From contig NZ_FQUN01000016.1 in NCBI RefSeq assembly GCF_900129005.1, forward strand, positions 1-64,000: a stretch of DNA of 64,000 bases, in the 5' to 3' direction. Every line of letters begins with the position of its first letter. Position 1 is the first letter of the stretch. The DNA comes from Leeuwenhoekiella marinoflava DSM 3653 (GTDB taxonomy: Bacteria; Bacteroidota; Bacteroidia; Flavobacteriales; Flavobacteriaceae). The notes beneath the pieces were generated by a model. That model was not told the DNA's origin. It did not search any database and worked only from the letters and a program-made list of their open reading frames with translations. Positions 1 to 8,362 of this stretch are shown piece after piece. The translations under genes were made by a program, and so were the position numbers.

Positions 1-23
1 TTCATAATAGATAGGATTTTAGA

Positions 24-42
24 TAACTAACCAGTATCCAGA
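24..42. repeat. IS66-type terminal repeat remnant
   Basis: The 19 bases here match the left terminal sequence of the IS66-like element at 1553 onward (TAACTAA-y-CAGTATC-y-A) with only about two differences. No transposase reading frame follows, so this looks like the orphan end of a related insertion element. The rest of 1-398 holds no gene I can support. Confidence 0.35.
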
Positions 43-398
43 TAACCATCGAACCCCTGATAATAGGTCTAAAAACCTGAATTTCCATCTGATGCCGTTC
101 TGGAGATAACTGACGGGGGCTTTTATCAAATAAAGTATAAGCCCACAGCTTTGAGTAGCGTATAATTCGCCCCCATCAGTTTGGTCACAGTTTATTATTA
201 TTGGGGCTATTCCCCGATAGAAAGTTAACAATTACGGAAACTCACTAACATATAAATAATCCCTAAATAAAGTGCGTTCGCAAAACTAAGGGGAGTAGCA
301 AGAGGGTAACACGCGATGCGATGTTAAGTACTCCTTTTCCTTGTTAATCATCTGATTTTAAAACACTTAAAAATCAATCGATTATTTGAATTTCTACA

Positions 399-453
399 AT
401 TTGCGACAAATGCCCCGAAAGCGCCCATTTTTAGGGAAGGATTTGCGACAAAT
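399..453. promoter_or_regulatory. Paired palindromes upstream of the mobilization genes
   Basis: The 13-bp word ATTTGCGACAAAT occurs perfectly at 399-411 and 441-453, exactly 42 bp (four helical turns) apart. Each copy is a palindrome with 5-bp arms around CGA. The pair lies directly upstream of the BfmA-like gene. By position it could be an operator for that small DNA-binding protein or part of an origin of transfer. The function is inferred; the repeat is seen directly. Confidence 0.45.
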
Positions 454-462
454 CGGCGAATT

Positions 463-843
463 ATGGACTCATTTACCGGCATTAGGTTCAAAAAGGAAAC
501 GGCGAAACGTTTCCAGCAATTTTCAAAAGCACACTTCAAATCTCATACCGAGGCAATGGCCACGATGCTCGATTTTTTCCACTACAACGAGATATCCCCA
601 CGGGAAAAACTGGGCCCGACCGGAAGGACGATCGAGGCCAATTTAAAGAAACGGATCAATGCGGTAATTGCCATAATGAGGGATATGGAAAAGACCCAGA
701 CGAAACCCACCGTGGCGATGATCGAATCCCTTTTTCAGACCGAAGAACCCAAAAAGAAACCCTTGATCTTAGAGAAGAAATTTGTGGAAGAAAAGAAGGA
801 AGTACGCTTCCGCGAAAAACGAAATCAAAAGAACGAACTGTAA
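463..843 (+). CDS. BfmA/BtgA-like mobilization accessory protein
   Basis: This 126-residue protein starts at the ATG (MDSFTGIRFKKETAKRF) and resembles the small BfmA/BtgA mobilization proteins of Bacteroidota transferable elements. Those proteins help the relaxase at the origin of transfer. The N-terminal half has a RHH-like pattern (GIRFKKETAKRFQQF) and the C-terminal tail is highly charged (Lys/Glu rich), as expected for a DNA-binding accessory protein. It lies 11 bp upstream of a relaxase gene, the usual order in such elements. A second reading frame (386-646) overlaps it but is out of frame and looks spurious. The family call is from recall, not a search. Confidence 0.65.
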   Translation: MDSFTGIRFKKETAKRFQQFSKAHFKSHTEAMATMLDFFHYNEISPREKLGPTGRTIEANLKKRINAVIAIMRDMEKTQTKPTVAMIESLFQTEEPKKKPLILEKKFVEEKKEVRFREKRNQKNEL

Positions 844-854
844 ATTTTTGAGCT

Positions 855-1400
855 ATGTATATTACGATCACACCTCAAAAACTTGGCGGTAATTACTCCC
901 AAAGTTCGGTCGATTTTGTGGGCTATCTGGAAAAGGAAAATCAAGGTCTGGAGCAGGAGGATATGGAGCATTTTTTCAATCAATATGGCGATGAAATATC
1001 GGCCGAGGAAGTGGTAAAAGATATTGATGGAAACGGTGCCAAACTGAAAAAGAAAGAACCGAAATTCTATTCGATTACCGTCAGCCCTTCTAAATACGAA
1101 TTGAACCGATTGCAGAACAGTAGCGATGATCTGAAAAAGTACACCCGTGAGCTGATGAAGGATTATGTGCAATCGTTCAATCGCGAAATCAATGGGCGGC
1201 CTGTAAACGTAAATGATATAAAGTATTATGCAAAAATAGAGCATCAACGAACGTTTAAGGGTTTAGTATATTTTTTATCACTCCAAATTCATTACTGGAA
1301 ATCAAAAATTAATTACACTATCCAATGCATCGTCAGCATCTTTATGAATAAAGTTAGCTTGATAGTTTATGGTGGTAGTAATATAAGAGTGCCGATATAG
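855..1400 (+). pseudogene. Truncated relaxase/mobilization protein (DUF5712-like)
   Basis: The first about 135 residues (MYITITPQKLGG..., YLEKENQGLEQEDMEHFFNQ, FYSITVSPSKYEL, KIEHQRTFKG) look like the N-terminus of the relaxase that follows bfmA in Bacteroidota mobilizable elements. Homology stops at about 1260. The frame then runs to 1400 through unrelated DNA, including the antisense of an integrase remnant at 1302-1412, so the last about 45 residues are not relaxase. The conserved His-rich metal-binding region expected later in the protein is absent, so the product should be inactive. The truncation means this island can no longer be mobilized by its own relaxase, unless another copy lies outside the window. 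Confidence 0.7.
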
Positions 1401-1412
1401 TTTTTGAAGCAT
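1302..1412 (-). pseudogene. 3' fragment of a second tyrosine integrase
   Basis: These 111 bases align without gaps to the 3' end of the intact integrase gene at 18048-18158, in the same orientation. By hand count there are about 12 mismatches (roughly 89% identity). The stop codon (TCA on the plus strand at 1302-1304) is conserved. Only the last about 36 codons remain, and weaker similarity fades out by about 1460. It abuts the broken relaxase, so an earlier related element probably lost most of its integrase here. Confidence 0.75.
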
Positions 1413-1552
1413 TATATTTAAATGAGTGGCTACTAGCCTAAAAAATTGCCATGATAAACTTTGTTATTTATACAATCAATTTTAGTCATAGTTTGTTATA
1501 TATTATTAGTGTCTTTGCAGGAATTAATTTTTATGTTTTTATTAAAATTTGA

Positions 1553-3040
1553 GTAACTAATCAGTATCTAATATAGTTGTTTTTGGCATGACAAAAAGAC
1601 CTTGAAAAATTTTTGCTTCATGCCATAGTCGGCAAGAATATTAGTTCAATATTTTTGCTTTTGTACTTTCATGGTGTGAATATCGAAGCACTTATAAGGC
1701 ATCTTGAAGCATTGGAGAAAAAAGTGGAATCCCTTGAAAAGGAGAATACTTTTCTAAAGGATCGCCTGGCTAAATATGAATATACCAAGAACAGCCGTAA
1801 CAGTTCTATACCACCTTCTAAGGATGAGAACCGACCTCTAAAGAATCAAAGCTTGCGAGTCCCTACTGGTAAAAAGCCGGGTGGACAAAAGGGGAGACAG
1901 GGCAATGCCCTTGAAATGATAAGCTTTACGGATGTGGTTATTGAGTTACAACCGGAGTATTGCAATGTCTGTGGTGCATCCTTGCAGGATAGGTCCCCTA
2001 TCAAAGAAAACTCCAGGCAAATAATAGATCTCCCACCCATAAAAGCAGTCTATACAGAATACCGGACATTCAGCAAAATATGCGGTTGTGGATGTCAAAC
2101 TACTTCGGGCTTTCCACAACGCGTGAATGCCCCTATAAGTTATGGAGAAAATATCGAAGCACTTATTGCTTATTTCCATGCTCGCCAACACTTGCCCTTT
2201 GCCAGGATGAAAGTAACTTTCAACAATGTTTTTGGAGTCAATATTAGCGAAGGGGGCATCCATTATCTACTCGGGAAGTTTGCCCAAAAAACCACTCCGA
2301 TGTACCAAATCATAAAACAACGGGTGCAGCAAAGCCCGGAAGTAGGCACGGATGAGACCGGGGTCAAGGTCAATGGCAAGAAGCATTGGTTCTGGACCTG
2401 GCAAACCTCCAAACTTACTTTTATTGCTCATTCAGATAACAGAGGGGGCCAAACTATCGACAGGGAATTCCTCTTGGGATTTCCCCAAAGCACTTTGGTA
2501 CACGATGGATGGAAAGCACAGCTTAAAACCGCTTCCTAAAACCATCAAAGCTGTTTGGCGCATTTGAGCCGTACGCTGAACTACCTTAACCAGCGGTATC
2601 CTAAGAATAAATGGAGCAAAGATTTTAAAAAACTTCTTGCACGGTTCCTAAAACTTAAAAACAAATTGGACCTTCAAAACCGGGAACATCAAATTGAAAG
2701 AACCTCCATTGTAAAGCACCTGACTTACTGGAACGGCCTCCTGATAAAAAACATAAAGAGCTTTACACTTTTTACAAAAGAATGCGCAAAGAAAGGCATA
2801 GCCTCTTTACCTTTCTCTACTTCAAAAACGTGCCGCCAGATAATAACGCCTCGGAGCGGGCCATACGCAATGTAAAGGTCAAACAAAAAATATCATGACA
2901 GTTCAAAAAAGAACAAGCAGCACAGAATTTTGCTAAAATAAGATCGGTAATAGATACAACCATTAAAAGTGGGGCAAATGTCTTAAATAGTCTTATTTTT
3001 ATAGCAGAATTAGGTACAGAAGTACAAACTGATTAGTTAC
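1553..3040 (+). mobile_element. Decayed IS66-family insertion sequence
   Basis: The element is bounded by perfect 13-bp inverted repeats: GTAACTAATCAGT at 1553-1565 and its reverse complement at 3028-3040. It contains a single IS66-type transposase gene and lacks the usual small accessory genes of classical IS66. The 8-bp flanks (1545-1552 and 3041-3048) do not match, so no target duplication remains, which suggests later rearrangement of one flank. The transposase is broken, so the element should not move by itself. Confidence 0.75.
1613..3036 (+). pseudogene. IS66-like transposase, frameshifted
   Basis: The N-terminal part (residues 25-60) is a Leu-zipper-like coiled coil, followed by SSIPPSKDE, a Cys-rich zinc-finger region (CNVCGASL) and the catalytic domain. 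Catalytic residues can be traced through the frames: Asp in GTDETGV, Asp in LVHDGWKA and Glu in NNASERAIRNVK. The frame breaks near 2535 and again near 2765, and a TGA at about 2895-2897 replaces a Gly codon before QFKKEQAAQNF. The last frame ends with TAG at 3034-3036 inside the right terminal repeat. The first codon of the open stretch is TTG at 1613; GTG at 1676 (VNIEALIRHLEAL) is a more natural start. Several independent lesions make programmed frameshifting unlikely. Confidence 0.8.
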
Positions 3041-3081
3041 AAAAAAAAGATTCTAATTTTATAACACCGTAACCTAAAATT

Positions 3082-3741
3082 ATGCGTATTCAAAAATATG
3101 TACATTCTTGCATTTTAATTTCTGAAGGTGATAAAAAGTTGCTTTTCGATCCGGGAAAGTTCACCTTTCAGGACAAGCTGGTAGCTCCTGAAACCTTTAA
3201 AGATGTAGATTTTATAATTTTAACCCATGATCATCTCGATCATATAGATATTGATGCGTTAACCCTAATCTCCAAATTATCGGGAGCCGATATTTATGGG
3301 AATTCAGAAGTGACGGAGGCATTAAGCGCCCAAGGTCTAAAAGTTCATCTGTTTGAAGAAGGACAGAAAATCCTGGGTTCCTTTAAAGTGGATGCTTTAG
3401 TTACACCCCATCAGGAAATATTATCTGAAAAATGTCCTAAAAATACCGCTTACCTAATTAATGATAAAATTTTAAATCCCGGCGATTCCTTCAGCAACAA
3501 GCTCCTTAGGTTTAAAGGTATCCATTGCTTGATTTTACCCGTGATGGCTCCTTTTTTAACTGAACTGGATGTTTATCATTTTGCGTTAAAAATGAAGCCC
3601 GAAATTATATTTCCGGTCCACGATGGATTTGCCAAACCTTATTTTTTAAAGCAACGCTATAATACTTATCTCCCTTATTTTAAAGATGAAGGGATCCAAT
3701 TTCTGACTTTATATGAAATTGGCGATGGGATTTCTTTCTAA
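3082..3741 (+). CDS. Metallo-beta-lactamase-fold hydrolase (UlaG-like)
   Basis: The 219-residue cytoplasmic protein has the metal-binding signature THDHLDHID (residues about 48-56), an early LFDPG strand and a late HDG histidine (FPVHDGFAKPYF). These are typical of the small UlaG/L-ascorbate-6-P lactonase-like branch of the metallo-beta-lactamase fold, whose members hydrolyse lactones or phosphoesters or act on thioesters. The substrate cannot be read from sequence. The gene starts 41 bp after the IS66 right end and is followed by a LysR regulator and the sulfur-themed genes, so a role in that pathway is possible. Related folds include persulfide dioxygenases, but I do not see the full motif set of that group. 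Confidence 0.75.
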   Translation: MRIQKYVHSCILISEGDKKLLFDPGKFTFQDKLVAPETFKDVDFIILTHDHLDHIDIDALTLISKLSGADIYGNSEVTEALSAQGLKVHLFEEGQKILGSFKVDALVTPHQEILSEKCPKNTAYLINDKILNPGDSFSNKLLRFKGIHCLILPVMAPFLTELDVYHFALKMKPEIIFPVHDGFAKPYFLKQRYNTYLPYFKDEGIQFLTLYEIGDGISF

Positions 3742-3802
3742 GATTTCAAAAATAATTATTGCGAAGATGCTTTTTCTGCAATAAATATTACTTTTGTTTA
3801 TA

Positions 3803-4702
3803 ATGTTCGATTACAAACTTCAGGTATTTTATTCGGTAGCTACCCGTTTAAGCTTTTCGAAAGCTGCGGAAGAACTTCATATTACCCAGCCGGCGGTTAC
3901 CAAACACATCAAAAACATTGAACTTCATTTTAAACAACGCTTATTTGAACGAAAAGGTAACAGCATAAACCTTACTCCGGCTGGGATAACCCTTTTGCAG
4001 CACACCAAAACGATTTTTGGCCAATATAAGGCGCTGCAGTTCGACATGAACGCGCTTATAGATCAAACGGAAGGTGTTTTAAGAATAGCCGCCAGCACTA
4101 CGGTAGCGCAATATGTGCTTCCGGAAGCTCTTGCTAAATTTCATAAAAAATTCCCCAAGGTAAGTTTAACCTTACTAAATGCCAATACCGAAAATGTGGA
4201 AAAGGCGATCTTGACCGACACGGTAGAATTGGGATTTATTGAAGGCTATTCCAAAAATCGGGAAATTGCCTATCATCCATTTTTAAAAGATGAAATTGTA
4301 TTGGTAGTGGCCAATGGTCATTCCTTGTTTAACACGCCTGCTATGAGTGTAAAAGAATTGGTTGATAAGCCTTTAGTGTTAAGGGAAGAAGGATCCGGAA
4401 GTTTGGAGATTATCCTGGAAGCACTGCAAAAACAAAGCGTAAGCTTGCAAGATTTAACTATCGAAATGCGCCTGGGTAGTTCCGAAAGCATTAAAACTTA
4501 TTTAAGCGATAAGTATAGCATGGCTTTTTTGAGCGTTAATACCATTTTAAAAGAACTAAAATCGGGAGAACTGGGAATTATCGATATACAGGATTTTTCG
4601 ATAGAGCGGCCTTTTCATTTTATCTTTAAGCAAGGCCATCAGTCGGCATTATCTACCTTGTTTCTAAATTTCCTGCAACACCATTATAACACTAAGTTAT
4701 AA
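3803..4702 (+). CDS. LysR-family regulator, YeiE/CysB-like context
   Basis: This 299-residue protein has an N-terminal winged helix-turn-helix (FYSVATRLSFSKAAEELHIT, then QPAVTKHIKNIE) and a type-2 periplasmic-binding-like effector domain. I chose the ATG at 3803; an upstream TTG at 3794 would add only three residues. A TAnnTTTG box overlaps 3789-3796, so the transcript would have almost no leader unless the start is later. In many bacteria a LysR regulator (YeiE) sits next to yeiH, and YeiE is reported to respond to sulfite, so by synteny this protein may sense a sulfur anion and control the genes that follow. That effector is inferred, not seen. Confidence 0.85.
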   Translation: MFDYKLQVFYSVATRLSFSKAAEELHITQPAVTKHIKNIELHFKQRLFERKGNSINLTPAGITLLQHTKTIFGQYKALQFDMNALIDQTEGVLRIAASTTVAQYVLPEALAKFHKKFPKVSLTLLNANTENVEKAILTDTVELGFIEGYSKNREIAYHPFLKDEIVLVVANGHSLFNTPAMSVKELVDKPLVLREEGSGSLEIILEALQKQSVSLQDLTIEMRLGSSESIKTYLSDKYSMAFLSVNTILKELKSGELGIIDIQDFSIERPFHFIFKQGHQSALSTLFLNFLQHHYNTKL

Positions 4703-4704
4703 TA

Positions 4705-4718
4705 GATAACTTTTTATC
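4705..4718. promoter_or_regulatory. Possible LysR operator before yeiH
   Basis: The intergenic sequence between the LysR gene and yeiH contains the palindrome GATAA-CTTT-TTATC, which includes the T-N11-A core expected of LysR sites. A palindrome this short in AT-rich DNA can arise by chance, so this is only a candidate. Confidence 0.25.
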
Positions 4719-4801
4719 ATTTGCGTTCCCTCTAAATCCCGGCTACATTTACATCGGATTAAGCATTAATGTATTGTTTTTATGCCTTAAAATGTAACTC
4801 T

Positions 4802-5761
4802 ATGAATTTTAAAAAAATCAGTCTTTTTGGAAAAGACTTTACCGGTTCAAAAATAGCTTTCCTTCTTATAGCTTCCCTATGCTTAACTCCACTCATTTCG
4901 CCACCTATTGCCCTGGCGATAGGATTGGTGGTTGCTCAATTAATAGGAAACCCCTTTAGCAGCCTGAGCCATAAAGCCGTAAATTGGTTATTGAAAGTTG
5001 CTGTAGTGGGATTGGGTTTTGGAATGAGTGTATCGAGCGCCCTACAAGCCGGGAAGGAAGGTTTTTTATTTACGGTCGCATCGATTAGCCTTACGTTAAC
5101 TTTGGGCTTACTTTTAGGAAAGTTGTTCGGCATCGATAAAAAAATATCCAAACTTATTTCGTCTGGAACGGCAATTTGTGGGGGAAGTGCCATCGCGGCC
5201 ATTTCTCCTATAATAAAAGCCGATGCCAAGCAAATTTCTGTATCTATGGGAATTGTGTTTTTACTGAATTCTATCGCGCTGTTTATCTTTCCTTCTATTG
5301 GGCATTACCTGCACCTTACGCAACACCAGTTTGGAATTTGGTGTGCTATTGCTATTCATGATACAAGTTCGGTAGTAGGTGCTGCAGATGTGTATGGCCC
5401 AAAGGCCCTGCAAATTGCCACTACCGTGAAACTGGCAAGGGCTTTATGGATTTTACCGGTATCCTTGCTTTTTGCGGTATTTTCTAAAGGAAGCACCAAA
5501 AAGATAAAAGTGCCCTATTTTATTGGGTTGTTTATATTGGCAATCGCTATAAACACCTATGTGCCTGCGGTTCAGCATGTTTCAGGTTATATAGTGCAAG
5601 GCGCAAAGATGGCCTTAACCCTAACCCTTTTTCTAATTGGTACCAGTCTTACCGCTAAGTCGTTGAAAGTTGTAGGTTTAAAACCACTTTTACAAGCTGT
5701 TATTATATGGGGTTTTATTTCGATAGGCTCTTTAATGGTGATATTGCATACTATAAATTAA
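4802..5761 (+). CDS. yeiH: YeiH/UPF0324-family inner-membrane transporter
   Basis: The 319-residue polytopic protein has about ten hydrophobic segments and family-typical stretches: SAICGGSAIAA-like (here SSGTAICGGSAIAAISP), AIHDTSSVVGAA and LKVVGLKPLLQ. This is the UPF0324 (Cons_hypoth698) family, often annotated as a putative sulfate exporter. Some relatives sit with sulfonate-degradation or sulfite genes. I chose the ATG at 4802 (MNFKKISLFGKDF) rather than 4769, which would add an unrelated 11-residue leader. The direct neighbours are a LysR regulator upstream and an AcfC-like binding protein downstream, which fits export or uptake of a sulfur oxyanion. The transported species is not established. 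Confidence 0.85.
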   Translation: MNFKKISLFGKDFTGSKIAFLLIASLCLTPLISPPIALAIGLVVAQLIGNPFSSLSHKAVNWLLKVAVVGLGFGMSVSSALQAGKEGFLFTVASISLTLTLGLLLGKLFGIDKKISKLISSGTAICGGSAIAAISPIIKADAKQISVSMGIVFLLNSIALFIFPSIGHYLHLTQHQFGIWCAIAIHDTSSVVGAADVYGPKALQIATTVKLARALWILPVSLLFAVFSKGSTKKIKVPYFIGLFILAIAINTYVPAVQHVSGYIVQGAKMALTLTLFLIGTSLTAKSLKVVGLKPLLQAVIIWGFISIGSLMVILHTIN

Positions 5762-5812
5762 AACGGCAAGCATTTTTATTAATGATTCCGTAACCTTAAC
5801 ACAAAAATAATT

Positions 5813-6670
5813 ATGAAATTTTTAAAACTAAAAATGTCAGTAAAGATCTGGGCATTAGTATTGGTCTTATTTAACCTTAGTTGTAATACTTCGGTTAAGA
5901 AAGATGTTAATAAAAAAGAGGAATCTTCTTCGAAAAGTGAATTGTTACAACCCAAAATAAAATATTCTCCCAAGGATGGAATAATTCGAATTTACGGCGC
6001 CGGCGGTCCACAAACGGCCATAATTCGAGCTGCTAAGGTCTTTGAAAAGGAAACCGGGAATAAAGTTGTGGTTAAATTTGGTCCCGAATCTAAATGGACG
6101 GCCGAAGCTCAGGCTGATGCAGACATTATTTGGGGTACTGCGGAACAATCTATGACGGCATTTTTACAGACCTATACCGAGTTTAAAAGTGAAAATGTGG
6201 AGCCCATTTACCTCCGTCCTGCGGCAATTGCAGTTCAAAAGGGAAATCCTAAGCATATTAGAGGGATTAAGGATCTTTTAAAACCAGGAATGCGGATTGT
6301 GGTGGTAGAAGGGGCTGGAGTTTATAACACTTCTGGAACCGGGGTCTGGGAAGATGTCGTGGGCCGAACTGGGAATTTAGAAGATTTGAAGGAATTTCGT
6401 AAAAACATTATCAATTATGCTATGGGAAGCGGTGCCGGGTTTAAAGCTTTTAAAGAAGAAAATGCCGATGCCTGGATTACTTGGAATTATTGGGTAATCA
6501 CACATCCAGAGCAGGCCGATTTAGTAGAGATCGAACCAGATAGGGCTATTTATAGAGATCTTACCGTGGTAACGAATAATAAAGCAGATGCTGAAGCTAA
6601 AGAGTTTATAAAATTTCTAAAAAGTCCACCTGCGGAAGAAATTTTTAAATCTGAAGGCTGGATCCATTAA
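5813..6670 (+). CDS. AcfC-like substrate-binding lipoprotein
   Basis: This 285-residue protein has a lipoprotein signal peptide (LVLFNLSC, Cys about 24), a short charged linker and a ModA/sulfate-binding-type domain. The stretches IRIYGAGGPQTAIIRAAKVF, FGPESKWTAEAQ, ADIIWGTAEQSM, RPAAIAVQKGNPK and GTGVWEDVVGR match the AcfC (accessory colonization factor) group of periplasmic anion-binding proteins as I remember it. No ABC permease or ATPase lies nearby, so it may present its ligand to the YeiH-type transporter or to the periplasmic oxidoreductase rather than to an ABC importer. The ligand is likely a tetrahedral or sulfur oxyanion, inferred from family and context. Confidence 0.75.
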   Translation: MKFLKLKMSVKIWALVLVLFNLSCNTSVKKDVNKKEESSSKSELLQPKIKYSPKDGIIRIYGAGGPQTAIIRAAKVFEKETGNKVVVKFGPESKWTAEAQADADIIWGTAEQSMTAFLQTYTEFKSENVEPIYLRPAAIAVQKGNPKHIRGIKDLLKPGMRIVVVEGAGVYNTSGTGVWEDVVGRTGNLEDLKEFRKNIINYAMGSGAGFKAFKEENADAWITWNYWVITHPEQADLVEIEPDRAIYRDLTVVTNNKADAEAKEFIKFLKSPPAEEIFKSEGWIH

Positions 6671-6715
6671 ACGATTTTAATACCAATTCTATATATCCAT
6701 TAAATTATTTATATC

Positions 6716-7657
6716 ATGAAAACCTGTGTAAATTTATCAACGATACTGCTTTTTTTGCTGGCACATTCGGTGTTTGCACAAAACGCGAAAGATTACGAAC
6801 ATCGTTACGATGCCCCCTGGGAGACTTCCCCGCTTGCAGGGACTGTATTTACAGGATATGGGATCGATAATGCGCCAGATTTTCATGGCGATGTAAATAA
6901 CCCCGATCTTGTGGTTTTCTTTGCGGGTAATCAATATATGGCCGTTCCGGAGCTTCTGGAAGCTTTCAGAAAAAAGTATCCTAAATACAGCCGGGTATTT
7001 GCCGAAACAATCCCTCCCGGAATAGAAGGGCAACAACTGGAAAGCGGAAACCTTATTTTGGGGAATATGCGGATAAGCCTTAAACCAGATATTGTTACCG
7101 CCGGAAAAGGAAAAATTGAACAAGGGGAAAAAGAAGGCAGGTTTATAAAAACCCTGGCTTACGCAAAAAATAAATTAGCCATTATGGTTGCGAAAGACAA
7201 TCCTAAAAATATTAAAAGCTTATACGACCTGGGTAGAGCCGACGTAAAAATAAGCATGCCCAACCCAGAATGGGAAGGTATCGCCACCCGAATTATTAAA
7301 GCTTATGAAAATGCGGGCGGAAATGATCTTAAAACCCATATAATGAACGAGAAGTTAAGTAAAAATACCACTTATCTTACCACGATCCATCATCGCCAAA
7401 CTCCCTTAAGGATTATGTACGGGGAGTCTGATGCCGGCCCGGTTTGGTATAGTGAAGCCTATTATCAATCTTCACTTACCAACCATCCAATAGATATGGT
7501 TGCGATTCCAGATGCTATTAATGTAGAAGCCACATATATGGCGGGTCAATTAAAAACAGCTCCCCATCCGGAAGCGGCCAGTGCATTTATGGAATTTTTA
7601 ACTTCGCAGGAAGCAGTGCAGATTTATAAAAAATACGGATTTAGTTCTGTAAATTAA
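6716..7657 (+). CDS. Secreted periplasmic substrate-binding protein (ModA/SBP-like)
   Basis: The 313-residue protein has a Sec signal peptide (hydrophobic residues 6-20, cleavage near HSVFAQ) and a type-2 periplasmic-binding fold. Motifs include VVFFAGNQYMAVPELLEAF, KNKLAIMVAKDNPKNIKSL, an Asn-Pro-Glu-Trp-Glu-Gly segment (NPEWEGIATRIIKAYE) and a C-terminal HPEAASAFMEFLTSQEAV. It is only distantly like the preceding AcfC-like protein, so the cluster encodes two different binding proteins. It lies 45 bp after acfC and 35 bp before a secreted DsrE-like gene, likely in one transcript. It has no lipobox, so it should be soluble in the periplasm. Its ligand is unknown. Confidence 0.7.
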   Translation: MKTCVNLSTILLFLLAHSVFAQNAKDYEHRYDAPWETSPLAGTVFTGYGIDNAPDFHGDVNNPDLVVFFAGNQYMAVPELLEAFRKKYPKYSRVFAETIPPGIEGQQLESGNLILGNMRISLKPDIVTAGKGKIEQGEKEGRFIKTLAYAKNKLAIMVAKDNPKNIKSLYDLGRADVKISMPNPEWEGIATRIIKAYENAGGNDLKTHIMNEKLSKNTTYLTTIHHRQTPLRIMYGESDAGPVWYSEAYYQSSLTNHPIDMVAIPDAINVEATYMAGQLKTAPHPEAASAFMEFLTSQEAVQIYKKYGFSSVN

Positions 7658-7692
7658 GGCTTTTAAATTAATTAGTATAACCCACGCATAAT

Positions 7693-8232
7693 ATGAAAAT
7701 TAAAAACTTATTGCTCGTTTTTTTCCTTACAATTCTAACCTTAAATTTTGCTGCGGCACAAGAATGGCAAACTCCCGTTATCGACGGTTACGGAAAGGTG
7801 AAATACTTTAAAGATGCGGGAATTCAACCCGAGAAAGATAAGGAGTATAAAATCCTTTATCATTTAACTTCAAAAAATGAAAAGGAAGGGGTAAATGCCG
7901 GTCTGTGGCATATTGCGCGACAGGTAAATTTATTTGGAGTAACCGGGGTGCCTTCACAAAATGTTAAAATAGTTGCTGTAATTAGCGGCCCCGATACCGA
8001 TATTGTAATGTCTGATGATGCCTATATGAAAAGGTACCAAAAGAAAAATCCCAACCTCGATTTAATGAAAAAGTTAACTGATTACGGGGTAAAAATCGAA
8101 GTTTGCGGGCAGGCAGCTGCCGAACACAATATAGACCCTTATTCAGAATTAAATAAATATACTGATTTCACCCTTTCTGCGCTTATAGATATTCCTACCT
8201 ATCAAATGCAGGGCTATGTAATAATGTTCTAA
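7693..8232 (+). CDS. Secreted DsrE/DsrF-like protein
   Basis: This 179-residue protein has a clear signal peptide (residues 1-22, cleaved near NFAAAQ) and a DsrE-type domain: YKILYHLTSKNEKEGVNAGL, an Ala/Val-rich core strand KIVAVISGP, and a single conserved cysteine in KIEVCGQAAAEHNI. DsrE-family proteins carry or transfer sulfane sulfur on a cysteine, usually in the cytoplasm. A periplasmic version beside a thiosulfate-dehydrogenase-like cytochrome suggests sulfur binding outside the membrane. The next gene is 130 bp away, in a gap where I see only weak dyads and no gene. Confidence 0.8.
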   Translation: MKIKNLLLVFFLTILTLNFAAAQEWQTPVIDGYGKVKYFKDAGIQPEKDKEYKILYHLTSKNEKEGVNAGLWHIARQVNLFGVTGVPSQNVKIVAVISGPDTDIVMSDDAYMKRYQKKNPNLDLMKKLTDYGVKIEVCGQAAAEHNIDPYSELNKYTDFTLSALIDIPTYQMQGYVIMF

Positions 8233-8362
8233 AAACGAAGCAATTTTTCCTGAATACCCACTTTTGGCCTCTCAAGCTCAATAATTCGAGCTCAATCCCG
8301 GATTTTATAATCTCCAGGTATTTAATTCGGGAAGAGGGAATTAAACCACTCATGAAATAATT

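Noticed and set aside
19-231. Minus-strand open frame of 70 codons at the left edge
   Set aside because: No recognisable domain, and its end derives from the IS66-like repeat at 24-42; likely chance.
386-646. Open frame overlapping the BfmA-like gene
   Set aside because: It is in a different frame from the gene with the family resemblance and its product is low-complexity basic.
2520-2600. Programmed frameshift in the IS66-like transposase
   Set aside because: A second frame change and a nonsense codon further on point to decay rather than recoding.
1545-3048. Target-site duplication around the IS66-like element
   Set aside because: The flanking 8-mers do not match.
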